From NCBI RefSeq assembly GCF_902712855.1, contig NZ_LR743508.1, forward strand, positions 372,001 to 436,000: a stretch of 64,000 nucleotides of DNA, written 5' to 3'. The notes below the pieces were generated by a model. The model was not told the DNA's origin. It ran no database searches and saw only the letters and a list, made by a program, of their open reading frames with translations. Below, one piece after another: positions 38,573 to 46,842 of this stretch (its first letter is position 1; every line of letters starts with the position of its first letter). This DNA is from Variovorax paradoxus (GTDB taxonomy: Bacteria > Pseudomonadota > Gammaproteobacteria > Burkholderiales > Burkholderiaceae_C). Made by a program: the position numbers and the translations under genes.

Positions 38573-39337
38573 CTACGTGGTGCCGGGCTCCCTGGCGTTG
38601 CGTGGACGAAAGACGAGGGCCTGCACTTCCTGCAGGGCCGCGAGAAAGGGTTCGCGCTGCTGGCGCAGCCGGTCGGTGGGGCCGGCCACGGACAGGGCCA
38701 TGGGCTCGCCGCCCACGTAGCCCGCCACGGCGAGCGCGGAGAGGCCGTCGCCGCCCTCGTTCTCGACCCAGATCCAGCCCTGCGCGCGCGCCTGCGCGAC
38801 CTGCGCCTCGAGCGCGTCGAGGTCGACGATGGTGCCTTCGGCGATCTTGCGCAGCGGCTTCAGCCGCAGCTGCCGCGCCGCCTCTTCGGGCGTGCCGAGC
38901 GCGAGCACCGCCTTGCCGAGCGCCGACACGTGCAGGCTGAGCTTGTCGCCCACGTTCTGCATGTAGCGCAGCGGGTGCCGGCCCTCGGTGAAGGCCAGCA
39001 CCTTCACCACGCCGCCCTCGACGCGGCCGCACAGCCCGGTCTCGCCGGTCTTGTCGCGCAGCAGTTCGGCGGCCTCGGACGCCACGGCGTAGAGCGGGTC
39101 GCTCGACGAGATCTCGCGGGCCACCGACAGCAGCCGCGCCGTGGGATAGAAGCGCCGGCTGCGCGCGGTGCGCAGCAGGTAGCCGAGCTCGTGCAGCGTG
39201 TGCAGCAGGTCGGAGCAGCTGCTCTCGGGCAGGTCCATCAGCCGCGCGAGGTCGGAGTTGGAGAGCTCGCGCTTTTCTCGGGCGAACAGTTCCAGCAAGG
39301 ACATGGTGCGGGCGGCGGCGGGGACGAGTGTGGGCAT
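38573..39337 (-). CDS. IclR-family transcriptional regulator
   Basis: 254 residues. I chose the ATG at 39337, which has GGAGGAAAT directly before it; the longer frame to 39400 has no such site. Winged helix about 8-75 (SLLELFAREKRELSNSDLAR), effector domain about 85-250. It is the first gene of the minus-strand catabolic unit and divergent from the Bug gene at 39532; repeated TCGTAGA motifs lie between (see 39352-39499). Confidence 0.92.
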   Translation of the reverse strand: MPTLVPAAARTMSLLELFAREKRELSNSDLARLMDLPESSCSDLLHTLHELGYLLRTARSRRFYPTARLLSVAREISSSDPLYAVASEAAELLRDKTGETGLCGRVEGGVVKVLAFTEGRHPLRYMQNVGDKLSLHVSALGKAVLALGTPEEAARQLRLKPLRKIAEGTIVDLDALEAQVAQARAQGWIWVENEGGDGLSALAVAGYVGGEPMALSVAGPTDRLRQQREPFLAALQEVQALVFRPRNAREPGTT

Positions 39338-39351
39338 ATTTCCTCCGATAT

Positions 39352-39369
39352 TTCGTAGACAAGCACGAA
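39352..39369. promoter_or_regulatory. Candidate IclR operator next to the iclR gene
   Basis: TTCGT-N8-ACGAA inverted repeat 15 bases upstream of the regulator's start codon; it contains one of three TCGTAGA/TCTACGA heptamers in this intergenic region. Position suggests autoregulation. Inferred, not proven. Confidence 0.4.
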
Positions 39370-39461
39370 TATTAGCGGAGCAAGAGGCAGATCTATTCAT
39401 TCCTGGATTGGAGTATCCGGTGACGCCATGATCGAATCATCGGCAAATCTCCTCTTGTTTT

Positions 39462-39499
39462 TCTACGAATGGTCGAAGTATATTGCGATTACTCGTAGA
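39462..39499. promoter_or_regulatory. Candidate IclR operator upstream of the Bug receptor gene
   Basis: TCTACGA (39462-39468) and TCGTAGA (39493-39499) are exact reverse complements 24 bases apart, ending 32 bases before the receptor's ATG. They share the heptamer with the repeat at 39353-39359. They would place a regulator over the promoter of the plus-strand unit. Confidence 0.45.
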
Positions 39500-39531
39500 T
39501 AAACGAGGCCGAAAACCAACTGGAGACATGC

Positions 39532-40524
39532 ATGGACAAGTTCTGGAAGAAGGCGCTCGCCGGGCTGTGCGCGGCCGCGGCGGCCGCCGCGACGCTGGGA
39601 GCCGCGCATGCGGCGAACGACACCTGGCCGAACCGGCCGATCACCTTCGTCGTGCCGTTCACGCCCGGCGGCATCACCGACAACACCTCGCGCGTGCTGG
39701 CGAAGATCGTGGGCGACAAGCTCGGACAGCCGGTGGTGGTGGACAACCGGCCCGGCGCCGGCGGCTCGATCGGCGTGGAGGCGGCATCGCGCCAGCCGCC
39801 GGACGGCTACACCATGATCTACGGCACCCAGGGCACGCAGGCCGCGAACCTGGCGCTCTACAAGAACATCCGCTACGACCCGGTGAAGGACTTCGTGCCG
39901 GTGCACGCGATGTCCGAGACGCCGCTGATCCTGGTGGTCAACCCGTCGCGGCCGTTCAAGACGGTGCCGGAGCTGATCGCCTATGCGAAGGCCAACCCGG
40001 GCAAGCTCAACTTCGGCTCGGCCGGGCCGGGCACCGGCACGCACCTGACGGCCGAGCTGTTCCAGGTGGCCACAGGCACCAAGATGACCCACGTGCCCTA
40101 CAAGGGCAGCAGCCCTGCGCTCACCGACCTCATGGCCGGCAACCTCGACCTGATGTTCGACTACCCGGTGGTGGTGATGCCGTTCGTGAAGGCCGGCAAG
40201 CTCAAGCCGCTGGCCGTCACCGGCAAGACCCGGCTGACCATCGCCCCCGAGATCCCGAGCGTGAGCGAGCTCGGCTTCCCCAAGGCCGAGTCCACCGCAT
40301 GGAGCGCGGTGTTCGTGCCCGCGAAGACGCCGCCCGACATCGTGAAGCGCCTGGGCGATGCCATCGCGCTGGCCATCGCGGACCCCGAGATGCAGCAGGT
40401 CACCGAGAAGTTCGGCAGCGTGCCGCTGAAGGACCTGCGCGACGCCAGGCTGGGCGATTTCGTCAAGACCGAGATGGTCCGCTGGCGCGAGGTCGTCCAG
40501 GAATCCGGCGCCAAGCTGGAGTGA
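39532..40524 (+). CDS. Bug/TctC-type periplasmic solute receptor
   Basis: 330 residues with a signal peptide cut after AAHA (about residue 24-27). TTT receptor blocks ITFVVPFTPGGITDNTSRVL, VDNRPGAGGSIGVE and THVPYKGSSPALTDLMAGNL are present. Binds an unknown, probably carboxylated, compound. First gene of the plus-strand unit; no TctAB permease is nearby. Confidence 0.92.
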   Translation: MDKFWKKALAGLCAAAAAAATLGAAHAANDTWPNRPITFVVPFTPGGITDNTSRVLAKIVGDKLGQPVVVDNRPGAGGSIGVEAASRQPPDGYTMIYGTQGTQAANLALYKNIRYDPVKDFVPVHAMSETPLILVVNPSRPFKTVPELIAYAKANPGKLNFGSAGPGTGTHLTAELFQVATGTKMTHVPYKGSSPALTDLMAGNLDLMFDYPVVVMPFVKAGKLKPLAVTGKTRLTIAPEIPSVSELGFPKAESTAWSAVFVPAKTPPDIVKRLGDAIALAIADPEMQQVTEKFGSVPLKDLRDARLGDFVKTEMVRWREVVQESGAKLE

Positions 40525-40551
40525 GTTTCCGTTTTTTTCTTCACCAGACCC

Positions 40552-40980
40552 ATGACCCAAGACCTGACCCGGATGACGCCCCAGCGGCCATCCCTCTACC
40601 GGCTGGCGGCCGACGGCCGCTCGCTCGACTTCCTCTTCGCGCAGTGCCCTGCCTGCCATGCGCTGAGCTTTCCCGCCAATGCGCCGGGCTGCATGCACTG
40701 CGGCCACCCGGCCGGCGATAACGCACCGGTCGCGCGGCCCGGCGGCGGCACGCTGCTGGAATACGTGACCCTGCACGTGCCGCTGGTGCCGGGCATGCCG
40801 GCACCGAGCATCGCGGGCGACATCCGCATCGCGCCGCAGGTGGTCGAGGAAGGCGTGATCGCGGTGAACGACGAAGGCATGCTGAGCCCCGGCATGGCGC
40901 TGCGCGCGGTCGCGGTGCCGCTGGCCGGAGGCGAGCGCTACGGTTGCGCGTTCGTGCCCGAGCAGGAGGCCGCGCGATGA
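40552..40980 (+). CDS. DUF35 (zinc-ribbon/OB-fold) thiolase partner protein
   Basis: 142 residues. A rubredoxin-like zinc ribbon with Cys32, Cys35, Cys47, Cys50 (QCPACHALSF, GCMHCG) is followed by an OB-fold (about 65-135). DUF35 proteins form complexes with thiolase-like enzymes and contribute the acyl-CoA site; the steroid-degrading pair ChsH2-DUF35/Ltp2 is the precedent. The stop overlaps the next gene's ATG, which encodes exactly such a partner. Confidence 0.9.
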   Translation: MTQDLTRMTPQRPSLYRLAADGRSLDFLFAQCPACHALSFPANAPGCMHCGHPAGDNAPVARPGGGTLLEYVTLHVPLVPGMPAPSIAGDIRIAPQVVEEGVIAVNDEGMLSPGMALRAVAVPLAGGERYGCAFVPEQEAAR

Positions 40981-42134
40981 CCGGCAACTGGATCGACGGC
41001 AACGGCGGCGTCTACGTCGCGGGCATCGGGCTGCATCCCTACCAGTTCCCGAGCGAGACGCCCTACACCCACCTGGGCCTGGCGGCGGTGCGCGGCGCGC
41101 TGGCCGACGCGGGCCTCGACTGGAAGCAGGTTCAGTCCGCGTTCGTCGGCACCACGTCCATCGGCATGGCGGCGGGCCGCGTCATGTTCCGGCACTTGGG
41201 CTCGACCGGCCTGTCGGTCACGCAGGTGGAGAACGCGTCGGCCTCGGGCTCGTTCGCGTTCCGCCAGGCCTGCATGGAGGTGTCGGGCGGCATCAGCGAC
41301 GTGGTGCTTGCCATGGGCGTGGACAAGCACGGCGACGGCCGACGCGCCGCCAACAAGGACGGGCTCGAACGCCTGAGCGACACCGCCACCATTCCCGCGG
41401 TCAAGTTCGCGCTGATGGCACGCAGCTACCTGCGCGAGCGCGGCGCCGGCATCGAAGCAATGGCCGGCGTGGCGGTGAAGAACCACGGCAATGCCGCGCG
41501 CAACCCGTACGCGCAGTTCCGCAAGCCGCGCACGCTCGAGCAGGTGCTGGCCTCGCCGAAGGTGGCGGGCGACCTCACGGTGCAGCAGTGCTGCCCGCGC
41601 GGCGACGGCGCGGCGGCGGTGCTGCTGGTGTCGGGCCGCGCGCTGCAGCGGCTCGGCCTCGACCCGAAGCGCTGCGTGCGCGTGCGCGCGTCCTTCGCCA
41701 ACAGCGAGCGCGACGAAACGGTGTACGGCGAAGGGCCGATCGACCTCGTGCGCAGCAGCGCGCAGGGCGCACTCGCGCAGGCCGGCATCGCCGCCACGCA
41801 ACTCGACCTGCTCGAGCTGCACGACGCCTTCTCGGTCGAGGAGCTGCTCTACAGCGAGGCCATCGGCGTGTGTGCGCCGGGCGAAGGCGCGGCCTACCTG
41901 GCGCGCGGCGACTCGCAGATCGGCGGGCGCTGCGCGATCAACGCCTCGGGCGGGCTGATCGGCATGGGCCACCCGCTCGGGCCGACCGGCATCGGGCAGA
42001 TCGCCGAGATCACGCGGCAGATCCGCGGCGAGGCCGAAGGCCGCCAGCACCCCGGCGCGCGCTGGGGCATGGCCCACATGATCGGCCTCGGCTCGGTGGG
42101 CATCGCGCACGTGCTGTCGGCGGTACAGGCCTGA
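40977..42134 (+). CDS. Thiolase-like protein lacking the nucleophilic Cys (candidate aldol lyase)
   Basis: 385 residues, start ATG at 40977 with ATGA overlap. The fold is SCP2-thiolase-like: VYVAGIGLHPY, ELHDAFSVEELLYSEAIG, GGLIGMGHPLGPTGIGQ. The nucleophile loop reads VENASASGS, with Ser88 where thiolases have Cys, and the C-terminal CxG motif is also lost (HMIGLGSVG). The His of GHP remains. With the DUF35 partner this matches the Ltp2 type, which carries out retro-aldol cleavage of acyl-CoAs and not thiolysis. The reaction is an inference. Confidence 0.88.
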   Translation: MTGNWIDGNGGVYVAGIGLHPYQFPSETPYTHLGLAAVRGALADAGLDWKQVQSAFVGTTSIGMAAGRVMFRHLGSTGLSVTQVENASASGSFAFRQACMEVSGGISDVVLAMGVDKHGDGRRAANKDGLERLSDTATIPAVKFALMARSYLRERGAGIEAMAGVAVKNHGNAARNPYAQFRKPRTLEQVLASPKVAGDLTVQQCCPRGDGAAAVLLVSGRALQRLGLDPKRCVRVRASFANSERDETVYGEGPIDLVRSSAQGALAQAGIAATQLDLLELHDAFSVEELLYSEAIGVCAPGEGAAYLARGDSQIGGRCAINASGGLIGMGHPLGPTGIGQIAEITRQIRGEAEGRQHPGARWGMAHMIGLGSVGIAHVLSAVQA

Positions 42135-42162
42135 ACGCAAGCAACGAAAGAAAGACCCCTCC

Positions 42163-42969
42163 ATGACCGCATCCCCTCCCACGCTCGACACGCTGCTGTA
42201 CGAGGTGCGCGACAACGTCGCCATCGTCACGCTCAACCGCCCCGACCGCATGAACACGCTCGGCGGTTCGATGAAGCCCGACCTCGCGCGCGCCTTCTTC
42301 GAGCATGCGCGCGCCGACGATCGCGTGCGCGCCGTGCTCGTCACCGGCAGCGGCGACCGCGCCTTCTGCGCGGGCGCCGACATCAAGGAGCGCGCCGGCA
42401 GCCAGGCCGCCGGCACCGACTACTTCGTGGCGCAGAAGGCCACGCACGACCTGTTCCGCAACATCGAGGAATTCGAGAAGCCGGTGATCGCCGCCATCAA
42501 CGGCGTGGCGCTCGGCGGCGGACTGGAGATCGCGCTGTGTTGCGACATCCGCATCGCCGCCGATAGCGCGCGCTTCGGCCTGCCCGAGATCAAGCTCGGC
42601 GTGATTCCCGCGGCGGGCGGCACGCAGCGACTGCCTCGGCTGATCGGCGAGGCGCGCGCGAAGGAACTGATCCTGACCGCCGACCTGGTCGACGCCGACA
42701 CCGCGCTGCGCTACGGCATCGTGAGCCGCGTGGTGCCGCAGGCCGAGCTGATGACGCAGTCCTTCGCGCTCGCGCAGCGCATTGCGGAGCATCCGCCGCT
42801 GGCGGTGCGTTTCGCCAAGCGCGCCATCAACCGCGGCATGCAGACCGACCTCGACTCGGGCCTCGAGTACGAGCGCTATGCGGCCGCCATGATCATCGAC
42901 AGCGAGGACCGCAAGGAAGGCATGCGGGCGTTCGTCGAGAAGCGCAAGCCGGTGTTCACCGGCCGCTGA
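42163..42969 (+). CDS. Enoyl-CoA hydratase/isomerase family protein
   Basis: 268 residues of crotonase fold. DRAFCAGADIKE and GVALGGGLEIALCCDIRIA form the oxyanion hole, and LPEIKLGVIPAAGGTQRLPR contains the second catalytic region with its Glu. It would hydrate the enoyl-CoA made by the acyl-CoA dehydrogenase encoded on the divergent arm. It begins 28 bases after the thiolase-like gene. Confidence 0.93.
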   Translation: MTASPPTLDTLLYEVRDNVAIVTLNRPDRMNTLGGSMKPDLARAFFEHARADDRVRAVLVTGSGDRAFCAGADIKERAGSQAAGTDYFVAQKATHDLFRNIEEFEKPVIAAINGVALGGGLEIALCCDIRIAADSARFGLPEIKLGVIPAAGGTQRLPRLIGEARAKELILTADLVDADTALRYGIVSRVVPQAELMTQSFALAQRIAEHPPLAVRFAKRAINRGMQTDLDSGLEYERYAAAMIIDSEDRKEGMRAFVEKRKPVFTGR

Positions 42970-43020
42970 AGCGGCTTCCCCATTCACTCTTCTTCAGAAC
43001 GACCACCTCAAGGAACACAC

Positions 43021-43836
43021 ATGAAACTCGGATTGGAAGGCAAGGTCGCGCTCGTGACCGGCGGCGGACAGGGCGTGGGGCGCCAGATCTGCATCGAGCT
43101 CGCGGCCGAAGGCGCGCGCGTGATCGTCAACGACCTGTTCGCCGAACGCGCGCAGGCCGTGGCCGCGGAGATCGCCGCCTCGGGCGGCCAGGCGCTGGCG
43201 GCGCCTGCGGACATCACGCGCGCCGAAGAGGTCGAGGCCATGGTCGCCAAGGGCATGACGCACTTCGACGCGCCGGTGACGGTGCTGGTGAACAACGCCG
43301 GCATCATTCCCGAGCGCCGCGAGAAGGGCGGGCGCACGCCGCCCTTCCTCGACATGCCCACGGTGGACTGGGCCAAGATCGTCAACCTCAACGTCTACGG
43401 CACCATGAACTGCTGCCGCAGCGTGCTGCCGGGCATGGTCGAGCGCAAGAGCGGGCGCATCGTCAACATCATCTCGGAGGCCGGGCGCATCGGCGAAGCC
43501 AACATGGCGGTGTACTCGGGCGCCAAGGCCGCGATCGCGGGCTTCGGCAAGGCGCTGGCGCGCGAGCACGGCCGCCACGCCATCACGGTGAACTCGGTGG
43601 CGCTGGGCGCGGTCTCCCACGCAGGCATCAAGGACGGCCCGCTCAACATCCACGCGACGGTGGAGAACGACGAGCGGCTGGGCAAGATGCTGAACGTCTA
43701 CCCGATCTCCAAGGGTGTGGGCCGGCTCTCGCGGCCCGAGGACATCTCGGGCCTGGTCGCGTTCCTCGCGTCCGACCGCTCGCTGTTCATCACGGGGCAG
43801 ACGATCGGCGCGTCGGGCGGCTTCGCGATGGTGTAG
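43021..43836 (+). CDS. Short-chain dehydrogenase/reductase
   Basis: 271 residues; TGGGQGVGRQ (about 13-22) for cofactor, NNAG, and YSGAKAA for the catalytic Tyr/Lys. A ribosome site AAGGAA precedes the ATG. It may oxidise the hydroxyacyl-CoA made by the hydratase. The last 47 bases overlap, tail to tail, with the LacI gene on the other strand. Confidence 0.92.
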   Translation: MKLGLEGKVALVTGGGQGVGRQICIELAAEGARVIVNDLFAERAQAVAAEIAASGGQALAAPADITRAEEVEAMVAKGMTHFDAPVTVLVNNAGIIPERREKGGRTPPFLDMPTVDWAKIVNLNVYGTMNCCRSVLPGMVERKSGRIVNIISEAGRIGEANMAVYSGAKAAIAGFGKALAREHGRHAITVNSVALGAVSHAGIKDGPLNIHATVENDERLGKMLNVYPISKGVGRLSRPEDISGLVAFLASDRSLFITGQTIGASGGFAMV

Positions 43837-44893
43837 GCGCGGGAACGGCCGCGGCCTGCGGCGCCATGCAGGAGGCGCCCAGCACGAGGTCGAGCCCGAT
43901 GGTCACCTTGCGCGGCGCGGAAGCGGCCGCGGCCTTGCCGTCGAGCCGGTCGAGCATGAGGTGGGCCGCGGCCTGCGCGGCCTCGTCGATGTTGAAGCGC
44001 AGGGTGGTCAGCGCGGGATGCATGAGCGCGAAGGCGTCGTCGGTGCCGATGCCCACCACCGACAGGTCCTGCGGAATGCGACGGCCGGCGGCGCGCACGC
44101 TGCGCAGCGCGCCCGACAGCAGCCGCGTGCCGAGCGCGATCAATGCGGTGGGCGGGGCCGGCAGCTCGAGCATGCGGGCCATCTGCGCCTCCGACGACTG
44201 CACGGCCGAACTCAGCATGCAGACCAGCGCGTCGTCGAAGGGCAGGCCGTTGCGCGCCAGGCCGTCCTGATAGCCCAGCAGCTTCTCGCGGCCCGGCCGG
44301 ATGGCCACGCTCGGGCCGAACATCGCGATGCGGCGGTGGCCGAGCGATGCGAGGTAGTCGACCGCCTTTGCCACGCCCTGGCGATGGTCCTGGTAGACCA
44401 CGTCGCCGTCGCAGTCGACCTCGCGGTCGACGATGACCAGCGGCAGCTTGCAGCGCGCGTAGGGGTCGGCATCGCGTGGCAGTCCTTCCAGGCTCGGCGA
44501 GGCGATGATCCCTTCGAGCCGGCGGTTCTCGAACAGCGTGAGCAGTTCCTTCTCGCGCGCGGGCTGGTCGTAGGTGCTCGCGACCAGCAGCGAAAAACCC
44601 GCCGCCTGCATGCGGATCTCGACCGCGGCGAAGAAGGCCGACAGGAACGGGTTGGCCATGTTCGACACCATGAACCCGACCGCCTTGCTGCGTCCGGTCT
44701 TCAGGTGCCTGGCATTGAAGTTGGGCACATAGCCCGTGGCCTCGACCGCGCGCTCCACCCGGCGGCGCACATCCGCGCTGACGTAGCCGCTGTTGTTCAG
44801 CACCCGCGACACGCTCGCGATGGACGCGCCCGAGGCGGCCGCCACGTCGCGCAGCGACACCGACCTGCCCATTTCCGCCGATTCACCGCTCAT
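43790..44893 (-). CDS. LacI-family transcriptional regulator
   Basis: 367 residues. The HTH is at about 12-32 (VSLRDVAAASGASIASVSRV) with the hinge LNNSGYVSADVRRRVERAV; the ribose-binding-protein-like effector domain spans about 65-345. A low-complexity tail (Pro/Arg/Ser) covers the overlap with the SDR gene. It is divergent from the SDR at 44962 with two near-identical operators between (44905-44919 and 44962-44977). The effector is unknown; given the operon it may be an organic acid. Confidence 0.93.
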   Translation of the reverse strand: MSGESAEMGRSVSLRDVAAASGASIASVSRVLNNSGYVSADVRRRVERAVEATGYVPNFNARHLKTGRSKAVGFMVSNMANPFLSAFFAAVEIRMQAAGFSLLVASTYDQPAREKELLTLFENRRLEGIIASPSLEGLPRDADPYARCKLPLVIVDREVDCDGDVVYQDHRQGVAKAVDYLASLGHRRIAMFGPSVAIRPGREKLLGYQDGLARNGLPFDDALVCMLSSAVQSSEAQMARMLELPAPPTALIALGTRLLSGALRSVRAAGRRIPQDLSVVGIGTDDAFALMHPALTTLRFNIDEAAQAAAHLMLDRLDGKAAAASAPRKVTIGLDLVLGASCMAPQAAAVPAPTPSRSRPTRRSSAP

Positions 44894-44904
44894 TGTTTTC
44901 CCTT

Positions 44905-44919
44905 ATGAAAACGTTCCAT
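44905..44919. promoter_or_regulatory. LacI-type operator O1
   Basis: ATGAAAACGTTCCAT, a LacI/GalR-style dyad centred on AACGTT, 12 bases upstream of the lacI-type gene's start. Its twin lies 57 bases away. Confidence 0.7.
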
Positions 44920-44961
44920 GGCTTGCCGCCGCCCAGGGCATCTCTTAGCCTCGGCTGCGTT

Positions 44962-44977
44962 ATGAAAACGTTTCCAT
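44962..44977. promoter_or_regulatory. LacI-type operator O2 overlapping the SDR start codon
   Basis: ATGAAAACGTTTCCAT, an almost perfect dyad (ATG.AAACGTTT.CAT) of the LacI family. Its first three bases are the proposed start codon of the SDR gene, so a bound repressor would sit on the ribosome start region DNA and block transcription. Confidence 0.7.
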
Positions 44978-45795
44978 ATTTTAGCGACCCGAAGCCGGCC
45001 AACGCACGCTTCGCGGGCCGCACGATGCTGGTGATCGGCGGCGGCCAGGCCGGCGGCGGTGCGGACGAACCCGTGGGCAACGGCCGCGCGATCTGTCTGC
45101 GGCTCGCGGCCGGCGGCGCGCGCGTGCTGTGCGCCGACCGCTCGGCCGAGGCGGCGTCGCATGTCGTGACCGACATCACCTCGCACGGCGGCATCGCCTT
45201 CGCGCTCACCGCCGACATCGCGCGGCCCGAAGACATCCGCGCCCTCTTCGACGGACTGGCGCAGCGCGGCATCGGCATCGACGGCCTCGTGCTGAACGCG
45301 GGCATCAGCGACCGCAAGCCGCTGCGCGACATCACGCCCGAAAGCTGGGACACGATCTTCGGCGTGAACCTGCGCGGCCACGCACTGTGCGCCCAGGCCG
45401 CGCTGCCGGCCATGAACAGCGGCGGCGCGATCGTCTTCGTGTCGTCGCTCGCTGCCGAGATGCCCGCGGGCCGCAACCCTGCCTACGAGAGCTCGAAGGC
45501 CGGGCTTTCGGCGCTGTGCCGCGCGACCGCGCTCGAAGCGCACCCGCAGGACATCCGCGCCAACATCGTGCGCGCCGGCCTGATCGACACGCCCATGGGG
45601 CGCGCGGCCAGCGCGGCACGCCCGGGCCGCGCTGCCGGCCCGCTGCCCTTCGGCCGCCAGGGCACGGCGTGGGACATCGCCAACGCCGTGTGCTTCCTGC
45701 TCTCGGACGAGGCCGCCTACGTCAATGCCACCGAACTGGCGGTCGACGGCGGGCTGCGCCACGGCATCGCGCGAGCGCCCGCGCACGGCGCCTGA
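44962..45795 (+). CDS. Short-chain dehydrogenase/reductase
   Basis: 277 residues if it starts at the ATG at 44962 (MKTFPYFSDPKPANARFAGR); an in-frame ATG at 44905 would add 19 residues. The cofactor site is unusual: VIGGGQAGGGADEPVGNGRA has an insertion compared with the TGxxxGxG of classical SDRs. NAG and YESSKAG follow as usual, then INATELAVDGG-type C-terminus (VNATELAVDGG). First gene of the LacI-controlled unit; an alternative start downstream of the operator is possible. Confidence 0.85.
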   Translation: MKTFPYFSDPKPANARFAGRTMLVIGGGQAGGGADEPVGNGRAICLRLAAGGARVLCADRSAEAASHVVTDITSHGGIAFALTADIARPEDIRALFDGLAQRGIGIDGLVLNAGISDRKPLRDITPESWDTIFGVNLRGHALCAQAALPAMNSGGAIVFVSSLAAEMPAGRNPAYESSKAGLSALCRATALEAHPQDIRANIVRAGLIDTPMGRAASAARPGRAAGPLPFGRQGTAWDIANAVCFLLSDEAAYVNATELAVDGGLRHGIARAPAHGA

Positions 45796-45836
45796 TTCGC
45801 TTCTGCATTCCTTCCCGCATTTCCGGAGACATTCCC

Positions 45837-46826
45837 TTGAACCGAAGAGCCCTCATCGCACTCGCGGCAGCCGCCGCATGCGCCACGCTGTGCGCACCCG
45901 CCGCCTGGTCGCAACCGGCCGCGGCGGCCTGGCCCGCCAAGCCGATCCGCCTCGTCGTCCCCTTCCCGCCCGGCGGCGCCGCCGACCTGTTCGCGCGGCT
46001 CATCGGCGCGGAGCTGGCGCAGTCGCTCGGCCAGCCGGTGATCGTCGACAACCGGCCCGGCGCGGGCGGCAACATCGGCGCGCGCGAAGTGGCCTCGGCC
46101 GCACCCGACGGCTACACGATGCTGCTGGGCACCGTCGGCACGCACGCGATCAACCCGACGCTGTACGGCAACCTGCCCTACGACACGCGCAAGGCCTTCA
46201 CGCCGGTGGCCATGGTGGGCTCGGTGCCCAACGTGCTGGTGGTGAACCCGTCGCTGCCCGTGAAGTCGGTGGCCGAACTCACGGCGCTGGCCAAAAGCAA
46301 GCCCGGCAAGCTGAGCATGGGCTCGTCGGGCAACGGCAGCAGCATCCACCTGTCGGGCGAGCTCTACAAGCACCTCGCGAAGGTCAGCATCCTGCACGTG
46401 CCGTACCGCGGCGGCGCGGCGGCGCTCACCGACCTGATCGGCGGGCAGATCGACCTGATGTTCGACAACCTGCCGACCTCGCTGCCGCACATCGCCAAGG
46501 GCTCGCTGCGCGCGCTCGCGGTGACCGGCACGAAGCGCTCGCCGTCGCTGCCCGACGTGCCGACTATGGCGGAGGCTGGCGTGCGGGGCTACGAATCGAC
46601 GGCGTGGTCCGGCCTGTTCGTGCCGGCCGGCGTGCCCGCGGCGGTGACGCAGCGGCTGCACGACGAGGTGGAGAAGGCGCTGCGCACCGACAAGGTGAAG
46701 GCGCGCTACCGCGACCTGGGCGCCGACGCGCCCGAGATGGCGCAGCCCGCATTCGACGCCTTCGTGCGCAAGGAATACGACAAGTGGGCCGAGATCGTTC
46801 GCGTGTCCGGCGCCAAGGCCGAGTGA
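45837..46826 (+). CDS. Bug/TctC-type periplasmic solute receptor
   Basis: 329 residues from a TTG at 45837 preceded by GGAGA. The signal peptide MNRRALIALAAAAACATLCA and following AAWSQ is cut near residue 27. Receptor blocks RLVVPFPPGGAADLFARLIG, VDNRPGAGGNIGAREV and HVPYRGGAAALTDLIGGQID are clear. Third such receptor in the window; ligand unknown, probably the substrate of this cluster. Confidence 0.92.
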   Translation: MNRRALIALAAAAACATLCAPAAWSQPAAAAWPAKPIRLVVPFPPGGAADLFARLIGAELAQSLGQPVIVDNRPGAGGNIGAREVASAAPDGYTMLLGTVGTHAINPTLYGNLPYDTRKAFTPVAMVGSVPNVLVVNPSLPVKSVAELTALAKSKPGKLSMGSSGNGSSIHLSGELYKHLAKVSILHVPYRGGAAALTDLIGGQIDLMFDNLPTSLPHIAKGSLRALAVTGTKRSPSLPDVPTMAEAGVRGYESTAWSGLFVPAGVPAAVTQRLHDEVEKALRTDKVKARYRDLGADAPEMAQPAFDAFVRKEYDKWAEIVRVSGAKAE

Positions 46827-46842
46827 GGCGCCAGGAACACCC

